36,498 nucleotides of DNA from Chloroflexota bacterium (lineage in GTDB: Bacteria > Chloroflexota > Dehalococcoidia > JACPPT01): NCBI GenBank assembly GCA_016190815.1, contig JACPPT010000041.1, positions 1 to 36,498 of the forward strand, in the 5' to 3' direction. Position 1 is the stretch's first letter, and the number at the start of each line of letters is the position of its first letter. A program made the position numbers and the translations under genes. The notes beneath the pieces are model-generated. The model did no database searches, had not been told where the DNA came from, and saw only the letters and a program-made list of their open reading frames with translations. Below, piece after piece: positions 36,159 to 36,498 of this stretch.

Positions 36159-36498
36159 TCATTTGCTGGTATCTGCGAATAGCGCTTTCTGGGCGGCGGA
36201 GATGCCCGCAGCCTCGGGCATTTCAAAGCCCTGCCTTCTCAGAAGCTGCTCCAGAGCGGAAAGAACCGCAAGGATGTTTCTTGCGGTGGAGGACTCGCCC
36301 ATGAGGCCGATGCGCCAGATTTTGCCACGCAGCGGCCCCAGGCCGCCGCCTATCTCTATACCGAACTCGTTGAGAAGGGACTGGCGCAGGGGCGCGTCGT
36401 TAACTCCATCAGGGATGTAGACCGTGGTGAGGGTATCGGCTGCATATTCGGGCCGGGCCAGGAGCTTAAGCCCCATGGCTTTCAGCCCTTCCCTGAGG
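36159..36498 (-). CDS. Aminotransferase class V C-terminal part (alanine/serine-glyoxylate aminotransferase-like), truncated at window edge
   Basis: LTTVYIPDGVNDAPLRQSLLNEFGIEIGGGLGPLRGKIWRIGLMGESSTARNILAVLSALEQLL. Confidence 0.8.
   Translation of the reverse strand, partial: LREGLKAMGLKLLARPEYAADTLTTVYIPDGVNDAPLRQSLLNEFGIEIGGGLGPLRGKIWRIGLMGESSTARNILAVLSALEQLLRRQGFEMPEAAGISAAQKALFADTSK

Noticed and set aside
1-36498. CRISPR array
   Set aside because: No regularly spaced direct repeats of 24-40 bp with uniform spacers and no cas genes were seen; the repeats found are dispersed and gene-sized apart.

Overview
Chromosomal window, probably Chloroflexota/Dehalococcoidia-like (inferred from gene content only). 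From left to right it contains: the end of an integrase-type transposase; a seven-gene minus-strand block (5958-6530 down to 170) with two radical SAM/SPASM proteins (one AhbC-like, one TIGR04053-like), a NapH-like polyferredoxin, a DUF1573-like lipoprotein, a J-domain/TPR protein and two PCYCGC-motif proteins; an IS element with recognisable terminal inverted repeats; four CaiB/BaiF CoA-transferases with an MBL-fold hydrolase, a MaoC-like dehydratase and a QueG-like Fe-S protein; a glycolate oxidase (GlcD/E/F-type) locus with glycerate kinase; IscA/ErpA, GcvT/YgfZ-like, ThyX, ThiE, MFS, TatD and MDR genes; and three accessory islands carrying HicAB, RelE-type and PIN modules and PD-(D/E)XK-like proteins. 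The best observation is that the supplied ORF 6096..6530 ends at a TGA that is probably selenocysteine. Reading through adds 45 residues homologous to the paralog at 1340..1831, the TGA aligns with a conserved Cys (CxxC becomes UxxC), and a SECIS-like hairpin lies 16 nt downstream. Second best are dispersed repeats that delimit single-gene accessory modules, and a four-copy intergenic palindromic repeat family.
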